A stretch of DNA of 64,000 nucleotides. It comes from Mycolicibacterium sp. P9-22. GTDB lineage: Bacteria; Actinomycetota; Actinomycetes; Mycobacteriales; Mycobacteriaceae. The stretch is from positions 496,001 through 560,000 of the forward strand of contig NZ_NPKP01000002.1 of the NCBI RefSeq assembly GCF_008329585.1, given 5' to 3'. Positions 36,202-44,476 of this stretch are shown in pieces. Each line of letters starts with the position of its first letter. The first letter of the stretch is position 1. The notes beneath the pieces are model-generated. The model had not been told where the DNA came from, did no database searches, and worked only from the letters and a program-made list of their open reading frames with translations. A program made the position numbers and the translations under genes.

Positions 36202-36909
36202 TCATCTGGGCAGCTTCGCCTCGATCTTCTCCACTATGTCTACCGCAGCCGTGACCGGCTGCTCTTGCGGCGGCCGACAGGCCTGAATGTCGAGGATGAG
36301 GTTCGCGGCGACCGCCAGGGCCCGCTGACACGATCTGGCCTCGGCGCCGGCGCCCCGGGTGTACGGCATCGCCAGCAGGATGTCGGACCGGTCGAGGTCA
36401 CCGCTCACCCACTTCGGCATCGCCTGGTCGTTGATCCTGACGTTCACGGTGTGGTTCGTGCATTTCGACCAACGTTGCGCGGACTCGGCGAAGAACGTGT
36501 GCGCCGCGTCGGCGGTGCGATAAGAGACCACCGACTGCACGGCCAGGCTGTCCCACTGATCGCTGTCGGGCGACCGGAGCAACTGTTGACGCAACGTCTT
36601 GTAATGACTGGAGTCATAGATCGGGGCCTCGTCGACCTGCCACACCCCGAGACAGTTCAGATTCGACAGCAGGTTGCGGTGATCGCCCATGGTGTCGGTC
36701 TGAGGATGCGCGGCGATACCGGTGGTGCCGAGCACGGCGTCGATCTCCTGAGGGCTGAGAAGCAGCCCGGGCAGCGCCGCATCGGGAACCGGCCTCGGCG
36801 GCGCCGCGGGCGTGCCACCGTCGGCGCAACCGGCGAGACCGATGACGATCAGGAACGCTGCGACGGCGATCGATCCCACGCCATCAGGCATGCGTCCCTG
36901 CCGCGGCAC
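36202..36909 (-). CDS. Lipoprotein with PknH-type sensor domain
   Basis: A 235-residue exported protein. The N terminus has a hydrophobic segment ending in the lipobox LAGC, so it is probably lipidated and anchored outside the membrane. The rest resembles the extracellular sensor domain of mycobacterial PknH-type lipoproteins: DAVLGTTGI near the start, CLGVWQVDEAPIYD, QQLLRSPDSD, WSKCTNHTV and a C-terminal paired-cysteine region (SCQRALAVAANLILDIQAC). GTG 36909 gives a positively charged signal region; ATG 36891 is an alternative start. Ligand unknown. Confidence 0.78.
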   Translation of the reverse strand: MPRQGRMPDGVGSIAVAAFLIVIGLAGCADGGTPAAPPRPVPDAALPGLLLSPQEIDAVLGTTGIAAHPQTDTMGDHRNLLSNLNCLGVWQVDEAPIYDSSHYKTLRQQLLRSPDSDQWDSLAVQSVVSYRTADAAHTFFAESAQRWSKCTNHTVNVRINDQAMPKWVSGDLDRSDILLAMPYTRGAGAEARSCQRALAVAANLILDIQACRPPQEQPVTAAVDIVEKIEAKLPR

Positions 36910-37417
36910 ACGCCTCCTGCGCGCGCGTGGCCTGATTGTTCATCTCCGCCGCGGTGCTGTTGAGACTCTCGCCGTCGATGCGCAGTCCCATCTTCAGCAG
37001 CAGCTTCGTCGCGCCGAGCGACCATGTCCGCATCGGCGCAGCGATATCGGGCGCGAGTCCCGGGGTATTGGCCGCACTCATCGAGAGCCCGGCGGCTTCG
37101 CGCAACGCGGTGCGACCGGTGACATTGCTCGTGGCGACTGCCGGGTCCGCATATCCGGACCCTTCATAGGAGTCGGCGAAGTCTCCGTAATAGGTGGCCG
37201 AACCATCCAGCACCTGGGCGAACTGCGCGCAGGCCTGCACCGCGACCGGATCGGCGTTGTCCGCTGTCGGCGCTCCGGCCACCTGGACGACGGCACCGGG
37301 CGATGCCGGGTCAGGCACCACGTCATCGGCGACCGCTGTCGCGGCGTTCGACAAACCGACGCCAACGGCGAGCAGAAGTGTGGTCGCGGCCTTCCGGCCC
37401 GACATCGATGACTTCAC
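36884..37417 (-). CDS. Secreted hypothetical protein
   Basis: A 177-residue protein with a clear signal peptide (MSGRKAATTLLLAVGVGLSN, ending near ATAVADD). The mature part is rich in Ala, has a pair of cysteines and the segment ACAQFAQVLDGSATYYGDFADS seen in conserved mycobacterial exported proteins of unknown function. The GTG at 37417 is preceded by GGAGGA at six bases. Its 3' end overlaps the lipoprotein gene by 8 or 26 bases depending on that start, so the two form an operon. Confidence 0.75.
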   Translation of the reverse strand: MKSSMSGRKAATTLLLAVGVGLSNAATAVADDVVPDPASPGAVVQVAGAPTADNADPVAVQACAQFAQVLDGSATYYGDFADSYEGSGYADPAVATSNVTGRTALREAAGLSMSAANTPGLAPDIAAPMRTWSLGATKLLLKMGLRIDGESLNSTAAEMNNQATRAQEACAAAGTHA

Positions 37418-37934
37418 GGCGCTTCCTCCATGTGCGAACTGCGTTTCGCGCCGACATTCAACGCTGGCGGCGAATCGAGACCACGCTGCATTGGCCAGGC
37501 ATCTCGACCGTGAACGGCGGGCAGACTGCCGGCTTCCACTTGCCATCCATTGCAACTCGCCAACGATTGAAACACATTGATTCACAAGGTCTTTCACAGC
37601 CAAATGCCAGGAACGACGGGGGATGAAGACCTTATGTATTTGTATTGTATTGCCACACAGCGTGTCTCGATAGCCCATGCGGCGTGTCGCTCACAGCAGG
37701 TTCCCAGGGTCCCAGACTCCGGCCCGCTTACCTGTTCGCACCATGCCGGTGTATGAGAAACGTTGGTGTGCAACGTCATAAACAGCGAACTCACAGCTGC
37801 GAGACGCCCATTCGATGGGAGTCGGGCGTGGACCGTTGTCCGGCCGTTTGCCGTCTGGAAACCCGGTCCGTAGAAGCTCCGACGCGACATATCCGTTGGA
37901 TCTCATTCCGACCACGAGAGGGCGAACTCACCTC
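37418..37934. other. Long noncoding gap between divergent secreted-protein genes
   Basis: This 517-base stretch holds no open frame with family features or mycobacterial codon bias in either direction. It is less GC-rich than its surroundings, with an AT-rich patch near 37630-37660 (TGTATTTGTATTGTATTG). It must hold the promoters of the operon to the left and the porin genes to the right. I could not place them with confidence. Confidence 0.5.
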
Positions 37935-38627
37935 ATGTTCAAACACTTTGCCGCTCTGGCTGCCTGTGTACTGGTGCCGGTAGCGTCCGCACCTCTCGCA
38001 GCGGCAGAGCCGCCGCCACCGCCACCGCCGGTGCCCGACGCGGCGGCTCCGGTGAACCTGAGCAATCCCCTCCCGCCCGAAGGCGCAGTCCCGTCCGGCC
38101 CGGCCGGAATCCTGGACACCCCCGACGGCTGGCATCTGGAGGTATCGGGCAGCAACGAGACCCAGCTGCCGGTCGCACCACTGACCACCGCCATCTCGTC
38201 GCGCGAGTACCTGATCGCCGGCACGTTCACCGGCAAGATCACGGGATCCGGAACCACCGAGCTGACCGGCGGATCCTTCGAGGCGGGCGAGCAGATCGGT
38301 TGCGGCATCATCTCCGACGAGGTCGAGATCAATCCGGGCGCCAGCTTCACCCCCGGCATCGGGATTCCGTTCACCGGCAACGCAACCGGAGCGTTCGGTG
38401 TGTCCCTGCAGGGCAAGGTCTACCTCAAGCCCGGCACGGTGACCACCGTGGCACTGGACAAAAAGAAGTTCAAGGGCACCGAGACGCGTATCACCATCAC
38501 CGGTGTGCGCGTCAAGACCGACCAGTGCGCCGGCCAGTCGTTCATCCGCTCCTACGCGACGCTGACCAGCTCGACCGAGAACACCGACGACATCATCACC
38601 TATCTCGGCGTCACCAAAGCCGTCTGA
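37935..38627 (+). CDS. MspA-family outer-membrane porin-like protein (first of pair)
   Basis: A 230-residue exported protein with a signal peptide (residues 1-24, ending AAAEPP) and a proline run. It resembles the MspA family in the DGWHLEVSGSNETQLPVAPL opening, SSREYLIAGTFTGKITG, GGSFEAGEQIGCGI, YLKPGTVTTV and the C-terminal QSFIRSYATLTSSTENTDD segment. MspA proteins form octameric pores in the mycobacterial outer membrane. Two cysteines (in GCGI and DQCAGQ) may form a disulfide. A close paralogue follows 40 bases on. Confidence 0.85.
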   Translation: MFKHFAALAACVLVPVASAPLAAAEPPPPPPPVPDAAAPVNLSNPLPPEGAVPSGPAGILDTPDGWHLEVSGSNETQLPVAPLTTAISSREYLIAGTFTGKITGSGTTELTGGSFEAGEQIGCGIISDEVEINPGASFTPGIGIPFTGNATGAFGVSLQGKVYLKPGTVTTVALDKKKFKGTETRITITGVRVKTDQCAGQSFIRSYATLTSSTENTDDIITYLGVTKAV

Positions 38628-38667
38628 GGCTCGTCAGCCCCTCCCCCCAAATCCGAACGGAACCAAC

Positions 38668-39327
38668 ATGATCATGCGAATTGCCACGCTGACCGCGTGC
38701 ATGCTGCTCCCTCTTTCAACCGCGCAGATCGCCAAGGCGGAGCCGCCGGTCAGCGATATGCCGCCACCGGATACCGGCGTGGTCGCGTCGGCCCCGCCCG
38801 GGATCGTGACGACGCCGGACGGCTGGACGCTGACCGTGGTGGCTTCGAACGAAACCCAGTTGCCGGTCGCGCCGCTGACGACCGCGGTCTCGTCCCGTGA
38901 GTACCTGGTGGGTGGCACGTTCGCCGGTGCTGTCTCCGGTGAAGGTTCGACCACTCTCAAGGGCGGCACGCTGGAGGCCGGCTACCAGGTGGGCTGCGGA
39001 ATCGAACTGGGCCAGGTGCGTCTCATCGGGTCGGCGGGCATCGGCACCTCCGGTTCGTCATTGACCGGTGGGCTCATCCCGACCGGCGTCACCTTCCCGC
39101 TCTCGGGCACGATCGAGATCCACGCCAAGCCCGGCACGGTCTCCACGGTCACCGTGAACAAGAAGGAGTTCAAGAAGGCACCGGTGCGCGTCACCATCAA
39201 GGACACGCACATCAAGGTCGACGGTTGCGTCGGTCAGTCGTTCCTGCGGTCGTATGCCACGTTGACGAGTTCGACCGAGGACACCGACGATATCGTCGCC
39301 TACTACGGCGTGACCAAGTCTGTCTGA
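38668..39327 (+). CDS. MspA-family outer-membrane porin-like protein (second of pair)
   Basis: A 219-residue paralogue of the preceding protein, with a signal peptide ending near AKAEPP and the same core (DGWTLTVVASNETQLPVAPL, SSREYLVGGTFAG, GGTLEAGYQVGCGI, HAKPGTVSTV, QSFLRSYATLTSSTEDTDD). The central part of the predicted barrel differs most between the two, suggesting different pore linings. Start may be ATG 38668 or 38674. The two genes and the Pro-rich gene after them share direction and short gaps. Confidence 0.84.
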   Translation: MIMRIATLTACMLLPLSTAQIAKAEPPVSDMPPPDTGVVASAPPGIVTTPDGWTLTVVASNETQLPVAPLTTAVSSREYLVGGTFAGAVSGEGSTTLKGGTLEAGYQVGCGIELGQVRLIGSAGIGTSGSSLTGGLIPTGVTFPLSGTIEIHAKPGTVSTVTVNKKEFKKAPVRVTIKDTHIKVDGCVGQSFLRSYATLTSSTEDTDDIVAYYGVTKSV

Positions 39328-39367
39328 CACAGAAATGGTATCGACACCAGAACACGCGGCCTGCAAC

Positions 39368-40048
39368 ATGAATCGCAGTGTCACCTTTCCTGTCGCTGCG
39401 CTTCTGCCCTCGGTTGCACGAGCGGTCGCCACTGGTATCGCCATCTTCGCAGCGGCGGTCGCCTGTGCAACGGCCGCCGCTGCGGAGCCGCCACCGGAGC
39501 CATTGCCGGTGCCGGCCGTACCGGCACCACCGCCTCCCGCAGGACCCAACGTGCCCATGGTCGGCGCACCGCTCGGTCCGGAAGGGCTGAACGTTCTGGC
39601 GCAGAATGGAACTCAGCAGGGTGGTCCGCTGGGCGCCCCGCCGGTCGTCGGCTTGGACAGGACCACCGTGCTGGGCCAGCTCCCCACACCCTCGGCACCC
39701 GGAGCCGCTCCGGGGACACCCCCGAACCTCAACGTGTTCAACAACGCCTACGGCCCCCAGCAGTGCCTGGTCCCGTCGGCGCCCGGTGAATGCCAGCAGT
39801 TCGATGTCGCCCCCGGCCAGGAGAACGCGGATGTCAACCGCCGGGAGTGGATGGGGCGCTATATCGACATGTACCGCGCCGGCATGCTCAGGGGCGGTTT
39901 GCTCGGCCAGTTGCCGCAACAGCAGCTCGGTGAACCGTTGCCGGGCACCGCGCCTCCGCCCGGTACCAACATCCCGCCGGGATTGGGGCAATTCCTGCCT
40001 GTTCCAACGGATCTCCCGCCTGGTGTTCTACCACCACCACCTGCTTGA
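39368..40048 (+). CDS. Proline-rich secreted hypothetical protein
   Basis: A 226-residue protein with an N-terminal hydrophobic segment (AVATGIAIFAAAVACATAAA) and a probable cleavage before EPPPEPLP. The mature chain is rich in Pro, Gly and Gln, with only a short middle region of mixed composition (GECQQFDVAPGQENADVNRREW) that looks folded. I do not recognise the family. The ATG at 39368 gives the better signal peptide than the upstream start at 39335. It lies 40 bases after the second porin gene and may serve the same envelope function. Confidence 0.65.
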   Translation: MNRSVTFPVAALLPSVARAVATGIAIFAAAVACATAAAAEPPPEPLPVPAVPAPPPPAGPNVPMVGAPLGPEGLNVLAQNGTQQGGPLGAPPVVGLDRTTVLGQLPTPSAPGAAPGTPPNLNVFNNAYGPQQCLVPSAPGECQQFDVAPGQENADVNRREWMGRYIDMYRAGMLRGGLLGQLPQQQLGEPLPGTAPPPGTNIPPGLGQFLPVPTDLPPGVLPPPPA

Positions 40049-40233
40049 CTACTGCAGCCGGACTGACCGGAACGCAGCTGCTCAGTCATTTTTCGTGACG
40101 TTCTGTCCGCACTTGGTTTCCCTACTTCAGGGTTCGATCGCCGTGATGTGAAATATGTTGTGCAATAGCCAATTACACAGTTATGCGGTACTTTCTGCCT
40201 GTCAAACTCACCCAAACCCCGGGAGTTTCTGCC

Positions 40234-41580
40234 GTGAACAAACCCGCTTCGCTGACGGCCGGTGTGTGCTCGCTGTGCATCACCGCAACAATGGTCGCCA
40301 TACCGCCGCACGCCGCGGCCGCCGACCTGCCAGTGATTCAGCACCGCAGCGTGTCGGTGTCGGATCAGCCCTACGAACTGACCGCCACATCTGTAGCGCT
40401 GCAGAATCTTCTTCTGGTGGCAGGCATTCCGTTCAACAACCTGAACACCACCCTCACCACACTCGGCGGTCTGACGAACTTCGTCACCGGGCTCAACCAG
40501 GCGCTCGGCAACATCTACAAGGGCAACTGGGACCTGGTCCCGGCCAACCTGCAGAAGGCCTGGACCGACGAGGTGGCCGCCTTCCAGAAGGTCCTCCAGC
40601 TGCCGCAGACGCTGATCACCTACAACACCAAAACCATCCAGAACTTCGTCAACAGCCTGGCCGCCGGCGGTTCCACCCTTGCCGTGCAATCTGCCGCCTC
40701 GACTGCCGCTGCACTCCCGACGGCCCAGTCGGATGTGACCAATGCCCTGCTAGTGGTGCTCGGCATCCCGTTCAACAACCTGAACACCACCCTCAGCACG
40801 CTCGGCGGTCTGACGAACTTCGTCACCGGGCTCAACCAGGCGCTCGGCAACATCTACAAGGGCAACTGGGACCTGGTCCCGGCCAACCTGCAGAAGGCCT
40901 GGACCGACGAGGTGGCCGCCTTCCAGAAGGTTCTCCAGCTGCCGCAGACGCTGATCACCTACAACGTCCGGGCGCTGCAGAACCTGTTCGGCAGTCCGGC
41001 ACCCATCTCGGTGACGTCCACGTTCGTGACCAGTGAGCGCGTACACACGCTGGCCCTGCCGTCGGCCGCGCCGGCGATCGAGAGCAGCACGCCGGAGTCC
41101 GCCGACGAGTTGACCGTCATCGGTGTCAAGGGTGCCACCACGGCCGCCGACGGCGCGAAAAGCACTGTCACCGAGCACGATAAGGTGACGGGCTCCCCCG
41201 AGACGGTCGACAAGGTGGATTCGACCGTGCCGGCCGAGGACACCACAGTCGAGACCCCCACCGAGGCCGCACCTGAGGAAAGCGGCGAACCGCCCGCCGA
41301 GAAGTCCGCACCGACGGACACCGACCAGGCCGCCGATGCCGGCAACCCGGCCGAAGCCGACACGTCGGATGCGGGCGCCACCTACGGGAAGCACGCGCTG
41401 AAGAGCGGCACCTCCGGCAAGCACGCGCGGCCGGACGACGCCACGGACTCGACGGCATCATCATCCACCGACGGGTCATCGACGGATTCGGCACCGGGCA
41501 GGCACCGTAAGGGCGAAAGCACCTCGGAGGGTTCGTCCTCGGCATCCTCTTCGACCGGCGGATCGAGCGCCGCAGCGTAA
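40234..41580 (+). CDS. Secreted protein with internal duplication and Ser/Thr-rich tail
   Basis: A 448-residue exported protein of unknown function. A signal peptide (MNKPASLTAGVC and following, to about HAAAA) is followed by two copies of a 68-residue unit reading GIPFNNLNTTL ... QLPQTLITYN, then a linker, then a long low-complexity tail rich in Ser, Thr, Glu and Ala with GKHA repeats. The GTG at 40234 has GGGAG eight bases upstream; an ATG at 40183 would add 17 residues. The repeat unit resembles parts of conserved mycobacterial exported proteins; the tail suggests a cell-wall-spanning stalk. Not recognised beyond that. Confidence 0.7.
   Translation: MNKPASLTAGVCSLCITATMVAIPPHAAAADLPVIQHRSVSVSDQPYELTATSVALQNLLLVAGIPFNNLNTTLTTLGGLTNFVTGLNQALGNIYKGNWDLVPANLQKAWTDEVAAFQKVLQLPQTLITYNTKTIQNFVNSLAAGGSTLAVQSAASTAAALPTAQSDVTNALLVVLGIPFNNLNTTLSTLGGLTNFVTGLNQALGNIYKGNWDLVPANLQKAWTDEVAAFQKVLQLPQTLITYNVRALQNLFGSPAPISVTSTFVTSERVHTLALPSAAPAIESSTPESADELTVIGVKGATTAADGAKSTVTEHDKVTGSPETVDKVDSTVPAEDTTVETPTEAAPEESGEPPAEKSAPTDTDQAADAGNPAEADTSDAGATYGKHALKSGTSGKHARPDDATDSTASSSTDGSSTDSAPGRHRKGESTSEGSSSASSSTGGSSAAA
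40423..40626 (+). repeat. Internal direct repeat, copy 1 (204 bp)
   Basis: This 204-base unit recurs at 40762 with four base differences (about 98% identity), three silent and one giving Thr to Ser. The 135 bases between the copies are not repeated. It encodes 68 residues of the secreted protein. Confidence 0.95.
40762..40965 (+). repeat. Internal direct repeat, copy 2 (204 bp)
   Basis: Second copy of the unit at 40423, offset by 339 bases and in the same frame. The near-identity at DNA level points to a recent duplication or ongoing gene conversion. Confidence 0.95.
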
Positions 41581-41601
41581 CCGATCCCAGAACACGTAGG
41601 C

Positions 41602-41626
41602 GGGCCCCGGCATGACGCCGGGGCCC
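41602..41626 (+). terminator. GC-rich hairpin terminator
   Basis: GGGCCCCGGC and GCCGGGGCCC form a perfect 10-base stem with a 5-base loop, 21 bases after the secreted-protein stop codon. There is no T run, as is common for mycobacterial hairpin terminators. It separates the envelope block from the methyltransferase genes. Confidence 0.65.
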
Positions 41627-41713
41627 GTCGCCGTTCACCAGGTCATTCAGTTTCAGAGCGTACAGTCGATCGTGTTCATTACATCAGCTAATTAAATCGT
41701 CAGAGGAGACCCC

Positions 41714-42628
41714 ATGGCACGCACCGACGGAGACAGCTGGGACCTGGCGTCCAGCGTGGGCGCCACCGCGACGATGGTGGCGGCGGCCCGCGCGATGGCG
41801 ACCGCCGCCCCCCAACCAGTGATCAACGACCAATTCGCCGCTCCCCTGGTGCGCGCGGTCGGCGTCGACTTCTTCACCAAGCTGGTCGACGGTGAACTCA
41901 CCGCGGCCGATCTGGGCGACGACCCCCAGATGAACATCTCGCGCTTCGCCGATGGGATGGCCGCACGCACCCGGTTCTTCGACGATTTCTTCAGCGAGGC
42001 CGGCGATGCCGGTGTCCGGCAGGCCGTCATCCTGGCCGCAGGCCTGGACTCGCGCGCCTACCGGCTGGACTGGCCGGCCGGGACCGTCGTGTTCGAGATC
42101 GACCAACCCGAGGTCATCGCCTTCAAATCCCGGACGCTCGCCGAACTGGGCGCGCAACCCACCGCGATCCGTCGCGCGGTCGCGGCGGACCTACGGGACG
42201 ACTGGGTCTCGGCGCTGCGGTCAGCGGGCTTCGATCCGGCGGCACCGACAGCCTGGATCGCGGAAGGGCTGTTCGGTTACCTGCCGCCCGAGGCGCAGGA
42301 CCGGCTGCTCGACCTGATCACCGAGAACAGTGCGCCCGGCAGCCGGGTCGCCGCCGAAGCGGTGCCCAGCACCATGGACATCGACCCGGACGCCGTCCGG
42401 GAACGGATGCAGACGGTGACCGACAAGTGGTCCTCGCACGGGTTCGACCTGGACTTCAGCGAGCTGATCTATCTCGGCGATCGCCAGGACGCGACGACGC
42501 ATCTCACCGAACTCGGCTGGCAGACCTCGGCGATCCCGACCAATGGTCTGCTGGCCCAGTACGGGCTACCCCTCATCGACGAGGATCCGCAGTTCGGGCA
42601 GGCGTCCTACCTCACCGCGGTGAAGTGA
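41714..42628 (+). CDS. TIGR00027-family SAM methyltransferase (first of three)
   Basis: A 304-residue class I methyltransferase related to leucine carboxyl methyltransferases and expanded in mycobacteria. It begins [20 protein letters not shown], has the SAM site [19 protein letters not shown] followed by [20 protein letters not shown], and the [20 protein letters not shown] segment. The substrate of this family is not established. AGAGGAG precedes the ATG. The next gene starts within its stop codon (TGATG). M. tuberculosis has relatives (Rv0725c, Rv0726c, Rv0731c) at the equivalent place. Confidence 0.9.
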   Translation: MARTDGDSWDLASSVGATATMVAAARAMATAAPQPVINDQFAAPLVRAVGVDFFTKLVDGELTAADLGDDPQMNISRFADGMAARTRFFDDFFSEAGDAGVRQAVILAAGLDSRAYRLDWPAGTVVFEIDQPEVIAFKSRTLAELGAQPTAIRRAVAADLRDDWVSALRSAGFDPAAPTAWIAEGLFGYLPPEAQDRLLDLITENSAPGSRVAAEAVPSTMDIDPDAVRERMQTVTDKWSSHGFDLDFSELIYLGDRQDATTHLTELGWQTSAIPTNGLLAQYGLPLIDEDPQFGQASYLTAVK

Positions 42629-43527
42629 TGGCACGGACCGAGGGCGACAGCTGGGACCTGGCTTCCAGCGTGGGCGCCACCGCCACGTCGGTGGCCGCCT
42701 CCCGGGCACTGGCCAGCCGCGGACCCGACCCGCTGATCGACGACCCCTATGCCGCGACGCTCGTCGAGGCCGTCGGGCTCCCGCACTTCGTGCGGATGGC
42801 CAACGGCGAGTTCGACGACAGCCACGACCCACTCTTCGGGCGCGACCAGATGCGCGAGCACATCGCGGTGCGCACCCGGTTCTTCGACGACTTCTTCGCG
42901 ACGTCGTTCGCCGCGGGAGTCCGTCAGGCCGTGATCCTGGCGTCGGGGCTCGACGCCCGCGCCTACCGGCTGGCCTGGCCAGACGGGACCGTGGTCTTCG
43001 AGATCGACCAGCCGGACGTCATCGAGTTCAAGACCCGGGTGCTCGCCGACGCGGGTGCCGCACCCGGCGCGGATCACCGCACCGTCGGCATCGATCTGCG
43101 CGGGGACTGGCCGAGCGCCCTGCGGGACGCCGGTTTCGACCCCTCGGCGCCGACGGCGTGGATCGCCGAAGGGCTGCTGATCTATCTGCCGCCGGAGGCC
43201 CAGGACCGGCTGTTGGACAACATCACCGCGCTCAGCGCTCCCGGCAGCGCACTGGCCACCGAGCACATGGACGCCAAGGCGCTCACCGGGGACTGGGCGA
43301 AGGAACTCAGCGCGCGGGGTCGACGGTACGGCAGCGATATCGACCTCAACGAACTGTTCTACAGCGGTCCCCGCAACTCGGCGGGTGACCACCTCCACGC
43401 GGCCGGCTGGCAGGTGAACGTGCTGCCGAACTCGAAGGCCTACGCCGCCAACGGCTTCGAGCGTCCCAATGACGAACTGTCGGCGATGGTGGGAGACTCC
43501 GGCTATCTGACCGCAACGTACGAGTGA
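42628..43527 (+). CDS. TIGR00027-family SAM methyltransferase (second of three)
   Basis: A 299-residue paralogue with [59 protein letters not shown] and [22 protein letters not shown]. Its ATG shares one base with the preceding stop codon, so it is translated by coupling. The longer open frame from 42427 lies within the first methyltransferase gene and is not used. Differences cluster in the C-terminal substrate region. Confidence 0.9.
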   Translation: MARTEGDSWDLASSVGATATSVAASRALASRGPDPLIDDPYAATLVEAVGLPHFVRMANGEFDDSHDPLFGRDQMREHIAVRTRFFDDFFATSFAAGVRQAVILASGLDARAYRLAWPDGTVVFEIDQPDVIEFKTRVLADAGAAPGADHRTVGIDLRGDWPSALRDAGFDPSAPTAWIAEGLLIYLPPEAQDRLLDNITALSAPGSALATEHMDAKALTGDWAKELSARGRRYGSDIDLNELFYSGPRNSAGDHLHAAGWQVNVLPNSKAYAANGFERPNDELSAMVGDSGYLTATYE

Positions 43528-43536
43528 GGATCTTTC

Positions 43537-44448
43537 ATGGCACGCTCTGATGGTGACAGCTGGGATCTGGCCTCCAGCGTCGGCGCGACGGCCACCATGG
43601 TTGCCGCCGGCCGCGCCATAGCCACCAAGGCCGAGCATCCACTGTTCGACGACCCGTTTGCCGCGCCACTGGTGCGTGCGGTGGGTATCGAGGCCTTCAC
43701 CATGATGGTCGACGGAACCATCGACATCGCGGCCGTCGCGCCCGACGCCGCGGACCAGGTGAAATCCAATATCGACGAGATGGCGGTACGCACCAAGTTC
43801 TTCGATGACTACTTCATCGACGCGGGCGAGAAGGGTGTCCCGCAGGCGGTGATCTTGGCTGCCGGACTGGACGCCCGCGCCTACCGGTTACCTTGGGCCG
43901 ACGGCACGGTCGTCTACGAGGTCGACCAGCCCGACGTCATCGAGTTCAAGACCCGGACGCTGGCAGACCTGGGCGCCGCACCCACCGCCGAGCGCCGCGC
44001 CGTGCCGATCGACCTACGCGAGGACTGGCCGGCGGCGATGCGGGCGGCGGGCCTCGACCCGAACCGGCCGACCGCCTGGTGCGCGGAGGGGCTACTCATC
44101 TACCTGCCCCAGGAAGCTCAGGACAGGCTGTTCGACAACATCCACGAACTGAGCGCGCCGGGCAGCACCGTGGCCACCGAATTCGTCCCGGGCATGCGAG
44201 ATTTCGACCCGGAGAAGGCGCGCGCCGCGGCCGAGACGTTCTCCCGGCTGGGGTTGGAAATGGACATGCCGTCCCTGGTCTACCACGGTGAACGCGTCTC
44301 GGCGGCCGACTATCTGGGCGCCAAGGGATGGCAGATGACCGGTGTCCCCCGTACCGAACTGTTCACCAGGTACGGTCTGCCGATGCCGGAGCTCGGCGCC
44401 CAGGACGTGCTCGGTGAGATCGTCTACGTCAGCGGCACATTGCCGTAA
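43537..44448 (+). CDS. TIGR00027-family SAM methyltransferase (third of three)
   Basis: A 303-residue paralogue with [59 protein letters not shown] and [27 protein letters not shown] precedes the ATG, nine bases after the second gene. The three form one transcription unit, convergent with sppA. Confidence 0.9.
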   Translation: MARSDGDSWDLASSVGATATMVAAGRAIATKAEHPLFDDPFAAPLVRAVGIEAFTMMVDGTIDIAAVAPDAADQVKSNIDEMAVRTKFFDDYFIDAGEKGVPQAVILAAGLDARAYRLPWADGTVVYEVDQPDVIEFKTRTLADLGAAPTAERRAVPIDLREDWPAAMRAAGLDPNRPTAWCAEGLLIYLPQEAQDRLFDNIHELSAPGSTVATEFVPGMRDFDPEKARAAAETFSRLGLEMDMPSLVYHGERVSAADYLGAKGWQMTGVPRTELFTRYGLPMPELGAQDVLGEIVYVSGTLP

Positions 44449-44476
44449 CCAGGTGTGACGGTCTGCCGCGATGGCA

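Noticed and set aside
37594..37890. A 98-codon minus-strand frame in the long intergenic gap
   Set aside because: Codon use and composition are unlike the neighbours, there is no ribosome site and no family similarity.
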